DNA of 8,053 bases from positions 1 through 8,053 of the forward strand of contig CAISKH010000454.1 of assembly GCA_903885865.1 (NCBI GenBank), written 5' to 3'. The position numbers and the translations under genes are program-made. The number at the start of each line of letters is the position of its first letter. Within the stretch, counting starts at the first letter, position 1. Below are positions 5,670 to 8,053 of this stretch, in pieces. The notes under the pieces are model-generated. The model searched no databases. It was not told the origin of the DNA and saw nothing but the letters and a program-made list of their open reading frames with translations. Source of the stretch: an uncultured Mucilaginibacter sp. (lineage in GTDB: Bacteria; Bacteroidota; Bacteroidia; Sphingobacteriales; Sphingobacteriaceae).

Positions 5670-7613
5670 GTGTCGAATCATAAAGATCTGCAGAAGCTAA
5701 CCGCCGCTGGGCTTCTTATCAGTTTAGGAATTATTTACGGAGATATTGGCACCTCTCCCTTATACGTTTTCAAAGCAATTGTTGGGTCGCAACGTATTTC
5801 TGATGTTTTAATACTCGGAGGGGTTTCCTGTATTTTTTGGACCCTTACCCTGCAAACCACTTTAAAGTATGTGGTAATAACCCTGCGTGCCGATAATAAG
5901 GGTGAGGGCGGTATTTTCTCGCTTTTTTCCTTAGTGCGCCGCAAGGCCAAATGGTTGATAGTGCCCGCTATAGTTGGCGGATGCGCCCTGCTTGCCGACG
6001 GCATTATTACACCTCCCATAACTATATCTTCGGCTGTTGAGGGTTTGGAAACCTTTTACCCACATCTGCACACTGTGCCGATAGTGATTGCCATAATAGC
6101 CGCGTTATTTATTATTCAACAGTTTGGCACATCGCTGGTGGGTAAGGCTTTCGGGCCAATAATGTTTATATGGTTCACCATGATGGGTGCGCTGGGTGTG
6201 CTTTTTGTTGCGCAGGAGCCATCGATTATAAAAGCATTGAACCCCTATTATGCCTATGTGCTATTAAGCAGCAACCCTAACGCGCTTGTTATTTTAGGCG
6301 CGGTATTTTTATGTACAACCGGGGCCGAAGCGTTATATTCTGACCTGGGGCATTGCGGGCGGTCAAACATCCAGATCAGCTGGATATATGTTAAAACCTG
6401 CCTTGTACTTAATTACCTGGGTCAGGCCGTATGGTTATTACAGCGAAACGGCCAGGTAATTAACCTTAACCTGCAAAACCCTTTTTATAAAATAATGCCA
6501 GAGTGGTTCCTGATATATGGCATCGGTATAGCCACGGTGGCTGCTATTATTGCGAGCCAGGCGCTTGTTTCAGGATCATTTACACTGATTTCCGAAGCGG
6601 TAAGGCTTAATTTATGGCCAAAGGTGAAGATAAATTATCCTACTGAACAAAAGGGACAGTTATATGTACCCAGCGTTAACTGGTTATTATGTGCAGGATG
6701 CATAGGCGTGGTATTATTATTTAGACATTCGGACAGAATGGAAGCAGCCTATGGATTGAGTATTACTGTAGCCATGCTGATGACAACCATACTGGTATCT
6801 AAATTCCTGAAACGTAAAAAACTCCCTGATTATATTGTAAATACCTTCCTGGTTATTTACCTGTTAATTGAAGGCTCATTCCTGGCAGGTAACCTGGGTA
6901 AATTTGTTGATGGCGGCTGGTTTACTTTAAGTATCGGTTCGTTTCTGTTCTCTATCATGTGGAGCTGGCATACGGCCCGTAAGATCAGGAACCGTTATGT
7001 TAAATTTATTGAGATTGAAGATTATTACAACATAATTAAAGAATTAAGCGAAGATGAAAGCGTACCCAAATACGCCTCGCAACTGGTTTATTTAACCAGC
7101 GCTAACTTCGATTCGGAAATAGAATCAAAAATTATTTATTCCATTTTGCAAAAGCAGCCCAAGCGTGCCGACGTTTACTGGCTGGTGCATGTTGACGTAG
7201 TTGACGAGCCTTACAAAAAAGAATACCAGGTAGAGTTTTTAGTGCCCAATAAACTGATAAGAGTCGACTTTAAACTGGGATTCCGTATTGAACAGCAAAT
7301 AAACCTGCTTTTCAGGAGGGTGGTTGAAGATCTGGTTAAAAATGGCGAGGTAGATATTACGAGTGGTTATACCTCATTAAACAAGCATAAAATTGTTGGC
7401 GATTTCAGGTTTGTTGTAATTGAAAAGGTGCTTTCACGCTCGCATAACCTGTCGCTCTACGAAAAGTTTATTATGGCTATTTATGTATACCTTAAAAAGA
7501 TCAGCTTATCAGAAGAGCGGGGTTTCGGGCTCGACCTCAGTTTTGTAACTATAGAAAAAGTTCCGTTAATGCTTGCCGCGCCCGAAACTGTTGAAATCAC
7601 CCGTACCAGGTAG
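5670..7613 (+). CDS. kup: Kup-family low-affinity potassium uptake protein
   Basis: Inner-membrane K+ uptake protein of the KUP/HAK/KT family, thought to work as a K+/H+ symporter. With the GTG start it has 647 residues, close to the family norm. The N-terminal signature YGDIGTSPLYV (23-33) is intact, followed by GEGGIF (78-83), LADGIITPPITISSAVEG (108-125) and GAEALYSDLGH, which together cover the conserved ion-pathway segments. Hydrophobic segments run to about residue 433, consistent with 12 helices, and a hydrophilic cytoplasmic domain of about 214 residues follows. The frame can open 60 nt earlier at a TTG (5610), but this overlaps the -7 promoter element, and the extra residues are non-conserved translation of AT-rich DNA. 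From GTG the protein begins MSNHKDLQKLTAAGLL, and the DNA just upstream is A-rich, as usual at Bacteroidota starts. No riboswitch or KdpDE-type site is apparent. Confidence 0.96.
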   Translation: MSNHKDLQKLTAAGLLISLGIIYGDIGTSPLYVFKAIVGSQRISDVLILGGVSCIFWTLTLQTTLKYVVITLRADNKGEGGIFSLFSLVRRKAKWLIVPAIVGGCALLADGIITPPITISSAVEGLETFYPHLHTVPIVIAIIAALFIIQQFGTSLVGKAFGPIMFIWFTMMGALGVLFVAQEPSIIKALNPYYAYVLLSSNPNALVILGAVFLCTTGAEALYSDLGHCGRSNIQISWIYVKTCLVLNYLGQAVWLLQRNGQVINLNLQNPFYKIMPEWFLIYGIGIATVAAIIASQALVSGSFTLISEAVRLNLWPKVKINYPTEQKGQLYVPSVNWLLCAGCIGVVLLFRHSDRMEAAYGLSITVAMLMTTILVSKFLKRKKLPDYIVNTFLVIYLLIEGSFLAGNLGKFVDGGWFTLSIGSFLFSIMWSWHTARKIRNRYVKFIEIEDYYNIIKELSEDESVPKYASQLVYLTSANFDSEIESKIIYSILQKQPKRADVYWLVHVDVVDEPYKKEYQVEFLVPNKLIRVDFKLGFRIEQQINLLFRRVVEDLVKNGEVDITSGYTSLNKHKIVGDFRFVVIEKVLSRSHNLSLYEKFIMAIYVYLKKISLSEERGFGLDLSFVTIEKVPLMLAAPETVEITRTR

Positions 7614-7642
7614 TAAAATTATTAAAAACATTTTAAGTTAAT

Positions 7643-7679
7643 ATTGCTTTAATATTACTACAGATTGTTTTAATATTTT
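7643..7679 (+). repeat. Two direct repeats 21 bp apart in the promoter region of the PAP2 gene
   Basis: ATTGCTTTAATATT (7643-7656) and ATTGTTTTAATATT (7664-7677) agree at 13 of 14 positions and start exactly 21 bp apart, two helical turns. They lie 23-57 nt before the ATG at 7700, in the 86-nt gap after kup. The second copy runs into TATTTTTA (7674-7681), one mismatch from the -7 consensus TAnnTTTG. They could be paired operator sites or part of the promoter; the region is so AT-rich that chance is a real alternative. Confidence 0.4.
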
Positions 7680-7699
7680 TACAACTCACTATACCTACA

Positions 7700-8053
7700 A
7701 TGAAGAAAATACTAATTACCCTGTCCTGCCTTATTTCACTTGGTGTTAATGCTCAAAATATTAAGGATACAACCAAAAAGAAACTTGGCGATACCCTGAA
7801 AAAGGATGTTTTAACCGCTCCTGACACGGTTAGGCGTTTACATAGTAAACCGTGGACCTTTATACCCCCCGTGGTTTTAATAGCATATGGAGCTTCATCA
7901 TTTATATTTCATCCGGTTCGTAATGTCGATTATTTCTTTGAGGGTGAAATAAGAAAAACCGGCCCCAATTTTAATACAAATGCCGAGAGTTATTTCCTAA
8001 TAGGCCCGGTTGTTATTGTATATGGCTTAAACCTTGTTGGCGACCTGGGCAAA
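7700..8053 (+). CDS. Probable PAP2-superfamily membrane phosphatase, N-terminal part (cut by the window edge)
   Basis: The frame is open from the ATG at 7700 to the last base, giving 118 residues with no stop. Residues 1-18 form a signal peptide (MKKILI..., ending VNA-Q). A charged Lys/Asp/Thr stretch (20-50) follows, then hydrophobic segments at about 52-70 (WTFIPPVVLIAYGASSF) and 98-117 (YFLIGPVVIVYGLNLVGDLG). This layout, with a first segment of the type IPxxxIAYG and a second ending in VYGLNLxGxxGK, is what I recall from Bacteroidota PAP2 phosphatases just before their catalytic motifs. The catalytic residues (KxxxxxxRP, PSGH, SRxxxxxHxxxD) would lie beyond the window, so the assignment rests on the N-terminal pattern. 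Family substrates are undecaprenyl pyrophosphate or phosphatidylglycerol phosphate. It is 86 nt downstream of kup with no strong terminator between, so some read-through is possible. Confidence 0.65.
   Translation, partial: MKKILITLSCLISLGVNAQNIKDTTKKKLGDTLKKDVLTAPDTVRRLHSKPWTFIPPVVLIAYGASSFIFHPVRNVDYFFEGEIRKTGPNFNTNAESYFLIGPVVIVYGLNLVGDLGK

Noticed and set aside
5735..6019. A 94-codon minus-strand frame inside kup
   Set aside because: It is antisense to the conserved N-terminal Kup motifs and has no support of its own.
7622..7636. Hairpin TTAAAA-ACA-TTTTAA just after kup, considered as a terminator
   Set aside because: The stem is six A/T pairs with a 3-nt loop, too weak for an intrinsic terminator, and no U-tract follows.

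Overview
The window looks like chromosomal DNA of a member of the Bacteroidota, most likely the Sphingobacteriaceae (Mucilaginibacter or Pedobacter type). The reasons are the AT-rich intergenic DNA, matches to the Bacteroidota -7 promoter consensus TAnnTTTG, the lack of clear Shine-Dalgarno sequences, a type IX secretion (T9SS) sorting domain, and protein sequences typical of that family. The taxon is an inference; there is no rRNA or marker gene here. No tRNA, rRNA, CRISPR, insertion sequence or phage gene was seen.

Layout. All genes from 68 to 5475 are on the minus strand and all genes from 5670 to the end are on the plus strand, so 5476-5669 is a divergent promoter region. In order of minus-strand transcription the genes are: a small secreted protein that is little more than a T9SS sorting domain (4984-5475); a fumarylacetoacetate-hydrolase-family enzyme (4295-4906) followed by a terminator-like hairpin; a secreted M23 metallopeptidase (2485-4203) whose stop codon overlaps the start of the peroxiredoxin gene bcp (2027-2485); and a three-gene envelope-signalling cassette made of an ECF sigma factor (1369-1926), a single-pass membrane protein with four FTVPxxYF repeats that is probably its anti-sigma factor (581-1318), and a Spy/CpxP-like periplasmic protein (68-574). 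A strong hairpin terminator closes the cassette at 12-42. On the plus strand are a complete Kup potassium transporter (5670-7613) and the first 118 codons of a probable PAP2-family membrane phosphatase, cut by the window edge (7700-8053).

How the genes fit together. The sigma / membrane protein / periplasmic LTxxQ protein trio has the architecture of a transmembrane stress-response switch, similar in logic to CnrYXH: the periplasmic protein would sense, the membrane protein would hold the sigma factor, and the sigma factor would drive target genes. It is the best candidate here for a poorly described system, because the membrane protein carries four tandem copies of a short cytoplasmic motif, two of them recently duplicated at DNA level. 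The other genes (peptidoglycan peptidase, peroxiredoxin, FAH enzyme, potassium uptake, PAP2 phosphatase) look like ordinary housekeeping or envelope genes.

Two obvious reading-frame starts are likely too long. The kup frame can be opened at a TTG that lies inside its own -7 promoter element, and the M23 frame can be opened inside the upstream terminator. Shorter starts are given for both, and for the periplasmic sensor gene.
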